A stretch of 19,520 bases of DNA from Gemmatimonadota bacterium. Lineage in GTDB: Bacteria; GCA-2686955. The DNA is taken from assembly GCA_002686955.1 (NCBI GenBank), contig NYZA01000018.1, positions 1-19,520 of the forward strand. Direction: 5' to 3'. Position numbers and translations under genes: made by a program. Within the stretch, counting starts at the first letter, position 1, and the number at the start of each line of letters is the position of its first letter. A model generated the notes under the pieces. The model worked only from the letters and a program-made list of their open reading frames with translations. It made no database searches and had not been told where the DNA came from. Shown here piece after piece: positions 7,659 through 16,081 of the stretch.

Positions 7659-7841
7659 CTACAACTTCTTCGTCGTGCAGCAGGTGGGTGAGGGCGCCTC
7701 CGCCGTCGGTTTCTTGTCGAGCACTGCAACGAGATCGGCGACGCAGAGCGGTTCCCCCTCCGCGGCCAGCCGGGCGATGATCCGTAGCCGTGTCGGATGG
7801 GCGATCACGCGCAGCAGCTAGGCTTTGGCTTCGACGTCCAT
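7659..7841 (-). pseudogene. ArsR-family regulator remnant (nonsense codon and probable internal deletion)
   Basis: The frame from ATG 7841 reads MDVEAKA, TAG (7820-7818), then LLRVIAHPTRLRIIARLA and EGEPLCVADLVAVL, a clear ArsR N-terminus (compare MDVEALAQLFRALADPTRLRIL). It then jumps to DKKPTAEAPSPTCCTTKKL and a TAG stop. That ending looks like a Cys-Cys tail of an ArsR-type protein, while the recognition helix (normally SQPTVSRHL-like) and dimerisation helix are missing. The remnant is about 60 residues against about 100-120 for the family. The TAG at codon 8 is one C-to-T change from CAG (Gln), which fits the family at that position. Its place at the head of the operon suggests it once controlled the permease and rhodanese genes. 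A functional short form starting at a downstream GTG is unlikely because DNA-binding residues are gone. Confidence 0.65.
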
Positions 7842-7876
7842 GTGGCACGATAAGGGCCGGATGCCATGCAGCCAAG

Positions 7877-7886
7877 AATAGATATT
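7877..7886. promoter_or_regulatory. AT-rich palindrome, possible ArsR-type operator
   Basis: AATA-GA-TATT lies 36-45 bases upstream of the ArsR remnant start in an otherwise GC-rich stretch. ArsR/SmtB-family operators commonly contain such ATA/TAT half-sites. The arms are only four bases long, so this is tentative. No clear -35/-10 pair could be assigned nearby. Confidence 0.25.
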
Positions 7887-8008
7887 GAAGAAGGCATGGA
7901 CACTCAGAGAAGGTGCCCGACAACTCACCCGTGCGCGGTCGCTGCTCGCGCTGCTGTCGGGGGACCGAGAGCCCGAGGGGGGTCCGCCCATCCGCGAATG
8001 GTCATTGA

Positions 8009-10099
8009 CTACTGAATATACCCCAACGCCCTGAGCCGATCCAATTCCTGGTTGCTCAGCTGGGCATCGCCGCTTGCCTCGCGCCGATCCCAATGGGTGT
8101 GCCAATACGCGTCGACGCGATCGGCCAGGGTGTCGGAACGGGCGGCATCCGAGGCTTCCAGAGGCGCGGCAACGAAGTCGTGGGCGACATTGTGCACCTC
8201 GGCGCCATAGGAGGAGGGGCCCAGGGCCTTGAGGTCACCCTCGAAGAGCGCGACCCAGGGGCGATCATAGCTTGCACCCATGAGCTCCACCATGGAGCCG
8301 GAGACATAACGCTCCGAGACGATACCGAACTCATCCTCCGCCACAAGGCGATCGATGCCCGCGGGCTCTCCCCGCGCGCAGCCGAGGATGTAGTCGTAGA
8401 TTGCGCGAGTGGTGACAACAGCCTCGATCTCCCCCGCACCGAGGCGCCGATCACGTACAAATAGAGGCACATGGATCAGTGCCTGGGAAAGACCGTACTC
8501 GTGTCCGATTAGCCCATCCTCGCCCAACAGTTCGCCGTGATCCGATGTCACTATCACTATTGTTTCTTCGCCCAGCGCCTCGTCGATCCAGTCCAGGAGT
8601 CGTGCCAGGGCTTTGTCCATGCCTCGAAGCTCACCATCGTAGAGATCTACAATACTCTGGCTCACCGCCGCGGCATCACCCCGGGAGGAGAGAGGCAGCT
8701 CGTATTGGAACTGATAGCGTCCGAATAACGGTGGGGGATCGAGCCCGAGCTCGCGGAGAGCAGACGCCGGCGGGTTGTACGGATGGTGCGCGTCCAGGAG
8801 GTTCACGAAAAGAAAAACCGGCGCGTCGGGGGTTGCGCGCTGGACGATCTCGACCATGTCGGCGGCGCTGACGTAGGGCATGCGCCAACGCAGGTTCTCG
8901 TTGAGCGAACGCATGAATGGCAAAACATGATCGTCGATCAATCCTGCCAGCGTTTGCTTCCACCAGGCGCCACGGTCGAGGTTGAGGACGCGCTGAAACC
9001 CGTAATCCCCGGCCGGTATGGCGACGGGATTGGCGGACATAGCGAGCGGGATCAGGCCTTCCTTGGCAACCTCCCGTGGCAACCAGGAAAGGCCGTCGAC
9101 CGGTCGCGTGTAGTAAGCGGCCGCCGAAGAACCCGAGTAGTGGATCCCGTGGAGCGAGACGGGTTGACCGGTAAACATCGAGGCATGGGAGGGAAAGGTC
9201 CATCCCGCCGCCGCCACGGCACGCTTGAAAACCATGGCCCCGTCCGCCCAGGCTTCCACGAAGGGCATGGTGTTGCGACTATAGCCGTAGCGCTGGAGAT
9301 GATCTGCCCGGAGGGTGTCCAGGACGATCAACACAATGCTCCGCTCGGCTCCGCCCGGCACCATCTGCTCGCCCGCCGGAGTCTCTCCGTAGGAACGGAA
9401 AACCCAGACGGCGTGGCCGCCGAGAAGCAACGCGGCCACCGAAGGGATCATGTGCGCGCCGACCCGCAAGGCTCGGGGACGCGCACGCCACGCCAAAGGC
9501 ACGAGCCCCAGGGAGAACAGCGCCGGCACGGCCGTGATCAAGGCGAAACGAAGCTGACCGTGAGTCAGGCGGGCCAGTGCCCCACCGACGAACCCCAGCA
9601 CGAGCGCGGGCAGACTCATCCAGGCGAAGAGCTCGGGACCGGTTCCGGGCGCTTCACGCCGCGCCCAGGGAAGGAGACGCAAGAACCCCCAAAGCAAGAT
9701 CCCGACAATCCCGGCGACTGCGAGGGATTGGAGAGTTTTCCCTGGCTGGAAGCCCCATTCGAACCGGGCACACGCCAACATCACCAGCGCAGCTGGAGCG
9801 GCGCCGAGCATGGCCCGACGCTCGCGCGCGCTGCCCGCGCCCGGCAAGACACGGGCCAAGACCGGCGCCAGGAGTCTCACGCCCAAGACGAGGCACAGAG
9901 CGATCTGAATCTGAGCCAGCAGGAGGCCGAGCAGGTCTACTCCGGTCGTCGGCAGGACTCGAGCGATGAAGAGGCTGGTCCAGAGCTTCAAATTCACCAG
10001 CACCTCGATGGTCCAAAGAACCAGCGTCAGTGCAAGTGTTTCCTCGAGCGCTTGCTTGACGGGCGAACGCAATCGTCTCTCCGGCTCGTCTCTCTCCAC
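8009..10099 (-). CDS. membrane-anchored sulfatase / alkaline-phosphatase-superfamily protein
   Basis: This 696-residue protein has a long N-terminal membrane part (about residues 20-240, roughly six to seven hydrophobic segments), then a catalytic domain of the sulfatase superfamily from residue 253. Metal and active-site motifs are visible: IVLDTLRADHL (D261), TFPSHASMFTG (301-311), DAHHPY (437-442), TSDHGE (518-523) and GHEYGLSQALIHVPLFV (532-548). At the nucleophile position the formylglycine motif C/S-x-P-x-R is replaced by T301-F-P-S-H. This resembles Thr-nucleophile phosphoglycerol or phosphoethanolamine transferases more than true sulfatases. The C-terminus LRALGYIQ is typical and the gene ends with TAG. 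The start is GTG 10099 with a GGAAG site. It is a single gene divergent from the Bat operon. A role in envelope glycan or lipid modification is inferred. Confidence 0.85.
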   Translation of the reverse strand: MERDEPERRLRSPVKQALEETLALTLVLWTIEVLVNLKLWTSLFIARVLPTTGVDLLGLLLAQIQIALCLVLGVRLLAPVLARVLPGAGSARERRAMLGAAPAALVMLACARFEWGFQPGKTLQSLAVAGIVGILLWGFLRLLPWARREAPGTGPELFAWMSLPALVLGFVGGALARLTHGQLRFALITAVPALFSLGLVPLAWRARPRALRVGAHMIPSVAALLLGGHAVWVFRSYGETPAGEQMVPGGAERSIVLIVLDTLRADHLQRYGYSRNTMPFVEAWADGAMVFKRAVAAAGWTFPSHASMFTGQPVSLHGIHYSGSSAAAYYTRPVDGLSWLPREVAKEGLIPLAMSANPVAIPAGDYGFQRVLNLDRGAWWKQTLAGLIDDHVLPFMRSLNENLRWRMPYVSAADMVEIVQRATPDAPVFLFVNLLDAHHPYNPPASALRELGLDPPPLFGRYQFQYELPLSSRGDAAAVSQSIVDLYDGELRGMDKALARLLDWIDEALGEETIVIVTSDHGELLGEDGLIGHEYGLSQALIHVPLFVRDRRLGAGEIEAVVTTRAIYDYILGCARGEPAGIDRLVAEDEFGIVSERYVSGSMVELMGASYDRPWVALFEGDLKALGPSSYGAEVHNVAHDFVAAPLEASDAARSDTLADRVDAYWHTHWDRREASGDAQLSNQELDRLRALGYIQ

Positions 10100-10362
10100 G
10101 TGGAACTTCCGACGGACTCGGCGGGCGAGCCCTCACCGCCTGCGGCGCTGCCTGGGCGAGCGGCGCGAGACTACCCCAACCCTCCGCGTCCACACTATTG
10201 AATCTCCCCCCCCGCACCCCCTACTGTCCCAGTCTCCTCGGGCCATCTCCCGTCGGGAACCGAAGCGCCGCGAAGCGCGTAGATCCGGGGATGTCCGCGC
10301 CCCGGGAAGGGCCGCGGCGCCCTTCCAATCCCAGCAAACCGCAGGAAAACCCCCAGCATCTC

Positions 10363-11349
10363 ATGGACGCACGAATAATCGAGCTGAACCGCCGCATCGA
10401 AGAAGAGAGCCAGTTCACCCGCGCGCTGGTCGAAGAGATCCGCCGCGCCATCGTCGGGCAAGACCATATGGTCGAGCGGCTCATTGTCGGCCTGCTGGCG
10501 GGTGGGCACGTCCTTCTCGAAGGGGGCCCCGGCCTGGCCAAGACCCTCACCGTTCACACCCTCGCCCGCGCGATCGACGCCGGATTCCAGCGAATCCAGT
10601 TCACCCCCGATCTGCTCCCGGCCGACCTGATCGGCACCCTCGTCTACGATCCCCGTGGCGGCACCTTTACCCCCCGCAAGGGACCGATCTTCGGCCACAT
10701 CATCCTAGCCGACGAGATCAATCGCGCCCCGGCCAAGGTCCAGTCCGCCCTCCTCGAGGCGATGCAGGAGCATCAGGTCACGATCGGTGATACGACCTAC
10801 CCGCTGGACGAACCCTTCCTCGTGCTCGCCACCCAGAACCCGATCGAGCAGGAGGGTACCTATCCGCTCCCCGAAGCGCAGGTCGACCGATTCATGCTCA
10901 AGCTCGAGGTCACCTACCCTTCGAAGGAAGAGGAGCGCCGCGTCCTCGAGCTGATGGGGGTCGATCAGCCGATCGAGATCAGCGCCATCGTCCACCCCGA
11001 CCAGATCCTCTCCGCCCGAAACACCGTGAACGAGGTGTATGTCGACGACAAGGTGAAGGACTATATCGTCGACCTCGTGCAGGCGACCCGCAGCCCCGAC
11101 GAGTACGGAATCGAAATCTCGCGACTGGTCGAATATGGCGCCTCGCCCCGCGCCACCCTCTACCTGCTCCGCGCCGCTCGCGCCCTCGCCTTCCTGCGCG
11201 GCCGCGGCTACGTCACCCCCGAAGACATCAAGTCGGTGGCACCCGACGTGCTGCGCCACCGGGTCATCGTCACCTACGAGGCCGAGGCCGAAGAGATCGA
11301 CGCCGCCGCCATCGTCGGGCGCGTCCTCGACGAGGTGCCCGTGCCGTGA
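10363..11349 (+). CDS. MoxR-family AAA+ ATPase
   Basis: From ATG 10363 the product has 328 residues. It contains Walker A GGPGLAKT (54-61), Walker B IILADEIN (113-120), sensor 1 LATQNP (155-160) and the EAQVDRF arginine-finger region (171-177), followed by the MoxR lid domain (PRATLYLLRAARALAFLRGR, VTPEDIKSVAPDVLRHR). MoxR ATPases act as chaperones that activate VWA-domain partners, and this one heads a Bat operon. An upstream ATG at 10291 is in frame, but the added residues are Pro/Arg-rich and unlike the family, so 10363 is preferred. No strong ribosome site is visible right before either start. The stop overlaps the next start (GTGA). Confidence 0.93.
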   Translation: MDARIIELNRRIEEESQFTRALVEEIRRAIVGQDHMVERLIVGLLAGGHVLLEGGPGLAKTLTVHTLARAIDAGFQRIQFTPDLLPADLIGTLVYDPRGGTFTPRKGPIFGHIILADEINRAPAKVQSALLEAMQEHQVTIGDTTYPLDEPFLVLATQNPIEQEGTYPLPEAQVDRFMLKLEVTYPSKEEERRVLELMGVDQPIEISAIVHPDQILSARNTVNEVYVDDKVKDYIVDLVQATRSPDEYGIEISRLVEYGASPRATLYLLRAARALAFLRGRGYVTPEDIKSVAPDVLRHRVIVTYEAEAEEIDAAAIVGRVLDEVPVP

Positions 11350-12317
11350 GTCTGCTCCGCGGGATCCGCGACCGAATCCTGCCTCCGCCACCCTCCTCCG
11401 ACTCCGCCGCCACCGATCCCAGCGACGCCCCGATCACGGAGGAGCTGCTGGCCTCAGTGCGCCGCATCGAGATCCGTACGCGCACCCTCGTGCACGACCT
11501 CTTCGGCGGCCAGTACCACTCCGTCTTCAAGGGATTGGGGATGGAGTTCGCCGAGGTGCGCGAGTACGTCCCCGGCGACGACGTCCGCGCGATCGACTGG
11601 AACGTCACCGCCCGCACCGGCACACCCCATATCAAACGCTTCGACGAGGAGCGCGAGCTCACCGTCCATTTTCTCTTCGACGCCTCGATGTCGGGCGCCT
11701 ACACCAGCCGGGACCGCTTCAAGCGCGAGATCGGCGCCGAGATCGTCGCCTTGCTCGCCTTCAGCGCCATCAGCAACAACGACAAGGTGGGACTCGGCAT
11801 CTTCACCGACCGAATGGAGCTCTTCGTCCCCCCGCGCAAAGGACGCCGCCACGTCCTCCGTCTCGTCCGCGAGGTCCTCGCCTTCCACCCCGAGCACCGC
11901 GGATCGGACCTCAGCGTCCCCCTCGACCACACCCTGCTCGCTCTGCGCCGCCGCTCCGCCATCTTCGTTCTCTCCGACTTCGCCGGCGCCGATTTCGATC
12001 GCTCGCTGAAGGTGCTCGCCCGCAAGCACGACGTCATCCCGATTGTGCTCTCCGACCCGCGAGAGCACGAGCTGGCCGACGCGGGGATCGTCATCGTCGA
12101 AGATCTCGAAAGCGGCCGCCGCCACGCCGTCGATACCTCCGATCCGCGCACCCGCGCCCGCTACGGCGAGCAGGCCCGCCGCCGTGTCCAACGCCTCCAA
12201 GAGCTCTTCCGTTCGGCGGGCGTTGATCCGATCGCGGTCTCGACCGATGGGGACCACGTCGAAGCGCTGATCCGCTTCTTCAAGCTGCGAGCGCGGCGCA
12301 GGGCGGGGGGGCGATGA
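11346..12317 (+). CDS. DUF58 protein with VWA-like domain
   Basis: This 323-residue protein begins at GTG 11346, four bases inside the MoxR gene. It contains the DUF58 signature GMEFAEVREYVPGDDVRAID (65-84), then DWNVTARTG and IKRFDEERE. A VWA-like fold follows with the metal-site motif DASMS (112-116) and FVLSDFAG further on. DUF58 proteins almost always sit next to moxR and are thought to be the ATPase's partner or adaptor. No transmembrane segment is apparent, so it is probably cytoplasmic or peripheral. The end overlaps the next start as ATGA. Confidence 0.93.
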   Translation: MSLLRGIRDRILPPPPSSDSAATDPSDAPITEELLASVRRIEIRTRTLVHDLFGGQYHSVFKGLGMEFAEVREYVPGDDVRAIDWNVTARTGTPHIKRFDEERELTVHFLFDASMSGAYTSRDRFKREIGAEIVALLAFSAISNNDKVGLGIFTDRMELFVPPRKGRRHVLRLVREVLAFHPEHRGSDLSVPLDHTLLALRRRSAIFVLSDFAGADFDRSLKVLARKHDVIPIVLSDPREHELADAGIVIVEDLESGRRHAVDTSDPRTRARYGEQARRRVQRLQELFRSAGVDPIAVSTDGDHVEALIRFFKLRARRRAGGR

Positions 12318-13351
12318 TGTCGATCGCTTTCGCCGCGCTTCTGGTGGCCGCGGGTCTGGGGATTGGGGACGAATCGCCGCTTCCAGAGCCAGTGGCCACC
12401 GCTGTCCTGGACACCAGCGCCACCCTCCCCGGCTGCCCCGTCCGCCTGTCCATCGGTGTCCAGCACCAGCCTGGCTTCGTTCCCGATTTCCCCGATCCGG
12501 AGGGCGATCCCTTCCCCGGGTTCTCGATTCGGGGAGCGAAACGGGCCGAGCCCGAGGTCATGGACAATGGCCAAACCATCAGCCGAATCGAGTACAGGCT
12601 CGTCTCTCACCTCCTCGACTCGACCCTCGTGATCCCGCAGCTCCCGATCGACCTGCTGCCCGCCGATAGCACCGCCCGTGCGGGCTTCGCCCTCACCGAT
12701 CCCCTGGCGGTGCACATCGGATCGAGCATCTCCGCCGACGAGCTCGAAGCCGCCGAGTTGAGACCGGAGCGACCCCCGGTGCCGATCCCTCCACCGGTCC
12801 CCTGGGGGCGGATCGCTCTTGCCGCCATCGCGGGCGCACTCGTGGCCTGGCTACTCTGGCGCTGGTGGAAGCGGCGCCGCGCGAAAGAAGCGCCCGAATC
12901 GGTCTTCGCGTCGTTCGAGCCGCCTCGGCCCGCCCACGAGATCGCACTCGAAGAGATCGAAGCCCTCGGCGCATCGGAGATCGCCCGCGAGGGCCCCGCG
13001 AAACGCTTCTACACCGAGGCCTGCGATATCTTGCGCCGCTACTTCGACGGCCGCTTCGGTGTCGACGCACCCGATCTGACCAGCGAAGAGCTGATCGGTG
13101 CGCTCGAGCAAGAGAGCTTGTCCGGTCGTGTCCGGAGCTTGGTGAGGAACGCGTTGCGGGAGGCCGACCTGGTCAAGTTCGCGCGTCTCGATCCCGCCTG
13201 GTCGGAATGGGGGGGGGTTCTGGACCGCGCGCGAGAGATCGTGCATTCGACCACCCCGGTGCCCGAACCCGAGGTGACCGATCCGCCCCACTTCGGTTCC
13301 GACGGAGCTCTGCCCGCCCATCCGGCCGGCGCGGAGGAAGACGATGCCTGA
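12314..13351 (+). CDS. single-pass membrane protein of the Bat operon (DUF4381-like)
   Basis: This 345-residue protein has an N-terminal signal-like stretch (SIAFAALLVAAGLGIG). A periplasmic beta-rich domain follows (about 20-160, with the TLPGCPVRLSIGVQHQPGF region resembling the start of BatD-type Ig domains). One transmembrane helix covers about 164-184 (IALAAIAGALVAWLLWRWW). A cytoplasmic helical domain (about 210-320) carries PAKRFYTEACDILRRYFDGR and DLTSEELIGALEQE. This layout matches the DUF4381-type protein found between DUF58 and batA in many Bat operons. Its molecular role is not established. The gene overlaps batA by eight bases (ATGCCTGA). Confidence 0.8.
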   Translation: MMSIAFAALLVAAGLGIGDESPLPEPVATAVLDTSATLPGCPVRLSIGVQHQPGFVPDFPDPEGDPFPGFSIRGAKRAEPEVMDNGQTISRIEYRLVSHLLDSTLVIPQLPIDLLPADSTARAGFALTDPLAVHIGSSISADELEAAELRPERPPVPIPPPVPWGRIALAAIAGALVAWLLWRWWKRRRAKEAPESVFASFEPPRPAHEIALEEIEALGASEIAREGPAKRFYTEACDILRRYFDGRFGVDAPDLTSEELIGALEQESLSGRVRSLVRNALREADLVKFARLDPAWSEWGGVLDRAREIVHSTTPVPEPEVTDPPHFGSDGALPAHPAGAEEDDA

Positions 13352-14345
13352 GAACGTCTTCCGCTTCGAATCGCCCTGGATTCTGCTCGGGCTGCTCGTC
13401 CTCCCGATCCTCGGCGCCTGGCTCTTCGTGGTCGCCCCTGGGCGCCGCCCAGCGATCCGCTTCCCCCGCGTTTCGGAGCTGCTCGAAATCGAGCCTTCGG
13501 CCGTCCAGTCGGTGCACTGGCTGCCTAGCGCCCTTCGGATGGCCGTCCTGGCGCTCCTGCTCCTCGCCGCCGCGCGCCCCCAGACCGGCAAGCGTGTCTC
13601 CACGGTGCTCACCGAGGGGATCGATATCGTAGTCGCTCTCGATGTGAGCCGCTCGATGCTCGCCGAGGATTTCAAGCCTCGCAATCGGCTGCACGTGGCG
13701 AAACAGACGATCGGGCGGTTCATCCGCGGCCGCCGGAACGATCGGATCGGCCTGGTGGTTTTCGCGGGCCGCGCCTACACGCAGTGCCCCCTCACGACCG
13801 ACTACGGCGTGCTGCAGTCGCTGCTGCAAGAGATCGAGGTGGGCATGCTCGAAGATCCGACCGCGATCGGAACCGCCATCGCCACGTCGAGCGCCCGTCT
13901 CAAGGACACCGAGGCGATCTCGAAGGTCGTGATCCTGGTGACCGACGGGCGGAGCAACGCCGGCTCGATCGATCCGCTGACCGCCGCGGAGCTCGCCTCG
14001 GCCGTTGGGGTAAAGGTCTACACCGTCGGCGTTGGACGCGAAGGACTCGTGGACTATCCCGATCCTCGGATGCGCGGCGGGTACACACAGATCGAGTCCG
14101 ATATCGACGAAGAGGCCCTCGCCACCATAGCCAAACGAACGGAGGGCGCGTTCTTCCGCGCACACGATCCGGAAGCCCTCGACGGCATCTTCGAGCGGAT
14201 CGACGAGATGGAGAAGACGAAGCGGGAGACGAAGGACTACACCCGCTACCGTGAGATCTTCCTGCTTCCGGCCGCTTTGGCTCTGCTCCTGCTGCTGCTC
14301 GAGCGCGGGCTCTCCGCGACGCGATTTCGAACGGTACCGGGCTGA
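13344..14345 (+). CDS. batA: BatA-type VWA-domain membrane protein
   Basis: This 333-residue protein shows two N-terminal transmembrane helices (about 10-32 and 62-78), a periplasmic or cytoplasmic-face VWA domain and a C-terminal helix (about 308-322, FLLPAALALLLLLLERG). The VWA metal site is complete: DVSRS (100-104), the central threonine region GTAIATS and VILVTDGRSNAG. The preceding motif PQTGKRVSTVLTEGIDIVVALD is typical of BatA/BatB. Bat proteins (Bacteroides aerotolerance) support survival under oxidative or envelope stress and are thought to be remodelled by MoxR. The symbol follows gene order and domain layout. The stop overlaps the next start as TGATG. Confidence 0.9.
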   Translation: MPENVFRFESPWILLGLLVLPILGAWLFVVAPGRRPAIRFPRVSELLEIEPSAVQSVHWLPSALRMAVLALLLLAAARPQTGKRVSTVLTEGIDIVVALDVSRSMLAEDFKPRNRLHVAKQTIGRFIRGRRNDRIGLVVFAGRAYTQCPLTTDYGVLQSLLQEIEVGMLEDPTAIGTAIATSSARLKDTEAISKVVILVTDGRSNAGSIDPLTAAELASAVGVKVYTVGVGREGLVDYPDPRMRGGYTQIESDIDEEALATIAKRTEGAFFRAHDPEALDGIFERIDEMEKTKRETKDYTRYREIFLLPAALALLLLLLERGLSATRFRTVPG

Positions 14346-16081
14346 TGAGACTAGCGATTCCCTGGCTTCTGGTCCTGATCCTGCCGGCCTTCGTGCTGCT
14401 GCGCGTTTTTCGCGCGCGGCGCCTCAGGGCGGTTGAGACAGGGCGCGTGCTGATGGCCGGTAGCCGGCTCGGCGAGCTCGCCCCAGGGCTGGCCGACGGT
14501 CGTGCACGTTGGAAAGGGCTCTTGGTCGCGATGGCGACCCTCTTCGTGATCGGTGCGATGGCAAGGCCGCAGTTCGGCACCCGCTTCACTCAGGTGAAGA
14601 AGGAGGGGATCGACATCGTCTTCGCCATCGACACCTCGCTCTCGATGACCGCGGAGGATCTTCGGCCGAGCCGTCTGGAACGGGCGCGGCTCGAAATCGA
14701 AGCTCTGCTTCCCAGGCTGGGGGGCAATCGAGTGGGGATCGTGGCCTTCGCGGGGGCGGCCTTCGTCCAATGCCCGCTCACACTCGACCACGGAGCGTTG
14801 CGCCTTTTCCTCGACGCGCTCTCGCCCGACCTGATCCCGCGCCCGGGGACCGACGTGGCGGCGGCGATTCGAAAAGCGATCCGCTCCTTCCCCTCGGACA
14901 ATGTCGCGTCTCGGGTCGTCGTGCTCCTGAGCGACGGAGAGGGCTTCGAGGGCGATGCCGAGAAGGCGGCGGACGCGGCGGACGAGCAGGGCATCGCGAT
15001 CCACGCGGTCGGCATCGGCAGCCCCGAGGGGGAGCCGATCCCCGAATACGATTCGACCGGCGCCAAGATCGGCTACAAGAAGAACGGCGATGGCCAGACG
15101 ATCATGTCGAGGCTTGATGAGGCGACCCTATCGCGGGTCGCGCTGGCCACGGGGGGGCGGTACTATCGCGTGTCGGGCGGCGGCTTCGCGCTCGATGAGG
15201 TGATGAACGAAATCGCTGCCATGACGCGGAAAGAGACTGAGAGTCGATTCGTCGCGGAGTACGAAGAACGGTTCCAGCTGCCGCTCCTGGTGGCGGTGTT
15301 GCTTCTGATCGTTGATGCGGGCATCGTGTTGGCGCGCCGATCGGTGGTGGGCGCGCTCCTTATCGTGCTCCTGGTGACCGGCGTCTCGCCCGCGCGGGGC
15401 CAGGAGGCCAGCGAGATCGGAGCCGAGGGAGACCGCCTTTACCAGGAAGGGGACTTCGAGGGGGCGCTAAACGCCTACAAGCAGGCTGCGATCGACGAAC
15501 CGGAGCGGGCCGATCTGGAGTTCAACGTGGGCACGGCGCTCTTCAAGCTGGGCAGGACCGACGAGGCCGCGCACAAGCTCGAGCGGGCGGCGGAGAAGGC
15601 TACCGAAGAGCCAACGATCGAACGGAACGCTCACTACAATCGGGGCGTCACCAGGATGGCCGCCCAGCAGTTCGATGCGGCGGTCGATGCCTTCCAGTCG
15701 GCACTCGACATCGATCCCGGCGACGGCGACGCCCTCTTCAATCTCGAGCTGGCATTGCGGAAACTCCAGGAGCAGCAGGAACAGGAGGAGGAGCAGCAGC
15801 AGGAACAGGAGGAGGAGCAGGAGAAGCAAGACCAGGAACAGCAGAACCAGGAAGAAGAGGAAGAGGAGCAGGAGGAGGAAGAGCGGCAGGAAGAGCAAGA
15901 GGGAGAGGAAGAGGGGGACGAGGAGGAACCCGCCCCCCAGCCTGAAAGCGATTCTCTTCAGGTCGATCCACAGTTGGCGGAGCAGATTCTCGATGCGATC
16001 GCCGAGGACGAGGAGGACTTGCACAAGCAACGAGCCCGCTGGGCGATCCCGGCCAGCGACATGCCGGAGAAAGATTGGTGA
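14345..16081 (+). CDS. BatB-BatC fusion: VWA-domain plus TPR membrane protein
   Basis: This 578-residue protein joins two normally separate Bat proteins. Residues 1-330 are BatB-like: helices at about 5-20 and 58-72, a VWA domain with DTSLS (96-100), FAGAAFVQCPLT and VVVLLSDGEGFEG, and a helix at about 312-330. After a second hydrophobic stretch (335-350, resembling a signal peptide of BatC) comes a BatC-like TPR region (356-470: GDRLYQEGDFEGALNAYKQA, NRGVTRMAAQQFDAAVDAFQ). A Glu/Gln-rich segment (about 475-528) follows, then an acidic tail ending ASDMPEKDW. The TPR part is expected in the periplasm. The two modules are in one uninterrupted frame with no stop or frameshift. Confidence 0.9.
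   Translation: MRLAIPWLLVLILPAFVLLRVFRARRLRAVETGRVLMAGSRLGELAPGLADGRARWKGLLVAMATLFVIGAMARPQFGTRFTQVKKEGIDIVFAIDTSLSMTAEDLRPSRLERARLEIEALLPRLGGNRVGIVAFAGAAFVQCPLTLDHGALRLFLDALSPDLIPRPGTDVAAAIRKAIRSFPSDNVASRVVVLLSDGEGFEGDAEKAADAADEQGIAIHAVGIGSPEGEPIPEYDSTGAKIGYKKNGDGQTIMSRLDEATLSRVALATGGRYYRVSGGGFALDEVMNEIAAMTRKETESRFVAEYEERFQLPLLVAVLLLIVDAGIVLARRSVVGALLIVLLVTGVSPARGQEASEIGAEGDRLYQEGDFEGALNAYKQAAIDEPERADLEFNVGTALFKLGRTDEAAHKLERAAEKATEEPTIERNAHYNRGVTRMAAQQFDAAVDAFQSALDIDPGDGDALFNLELALRKLQEQQEQEEEQQQEQEEEQEKQDQEQQNQEEEEEEQEEEERQEEQEGEEEGDEEEPAPQPESDSLQVDPQLAEQILDAIAEDEEDLHKQRARWAIPASDMPEKDW
15767..15928 (+). repeat. Glu/Gln codon-rich low-complexity tract inside batB-batC
   Basis: About 54 codons are almost entirely GAG, GAA and CAG/CAA, encoding a flexible acidic linker. 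Such linkers are common after the TPRs of BatC. The tract is purine-rich (A/G) on the coding strand and could be length-variable by slippage. Confidence 0.8.

Noticed and set aside
8009-8011. TAG at the end of the sulfatase-like gene as a recoded sense codon
   Set aside because: LRALGYIQ is a typical family terminus and the following 27 codons look unlike protein.
8783-10201. A 472-residue plus-strand open frame opposite the sulfatase-like gene
   Set aside because: It has low-complexity composition and no domain; the minus strand carries all sulfatase superfamily motifs.
15767-15928. CRISPR-like or satellite repeat in the GAG/CAG-rich tract
   Set aside because: There are no regular repeat-spacer units; it encodes a Glu/Gln-rich linker in frame.
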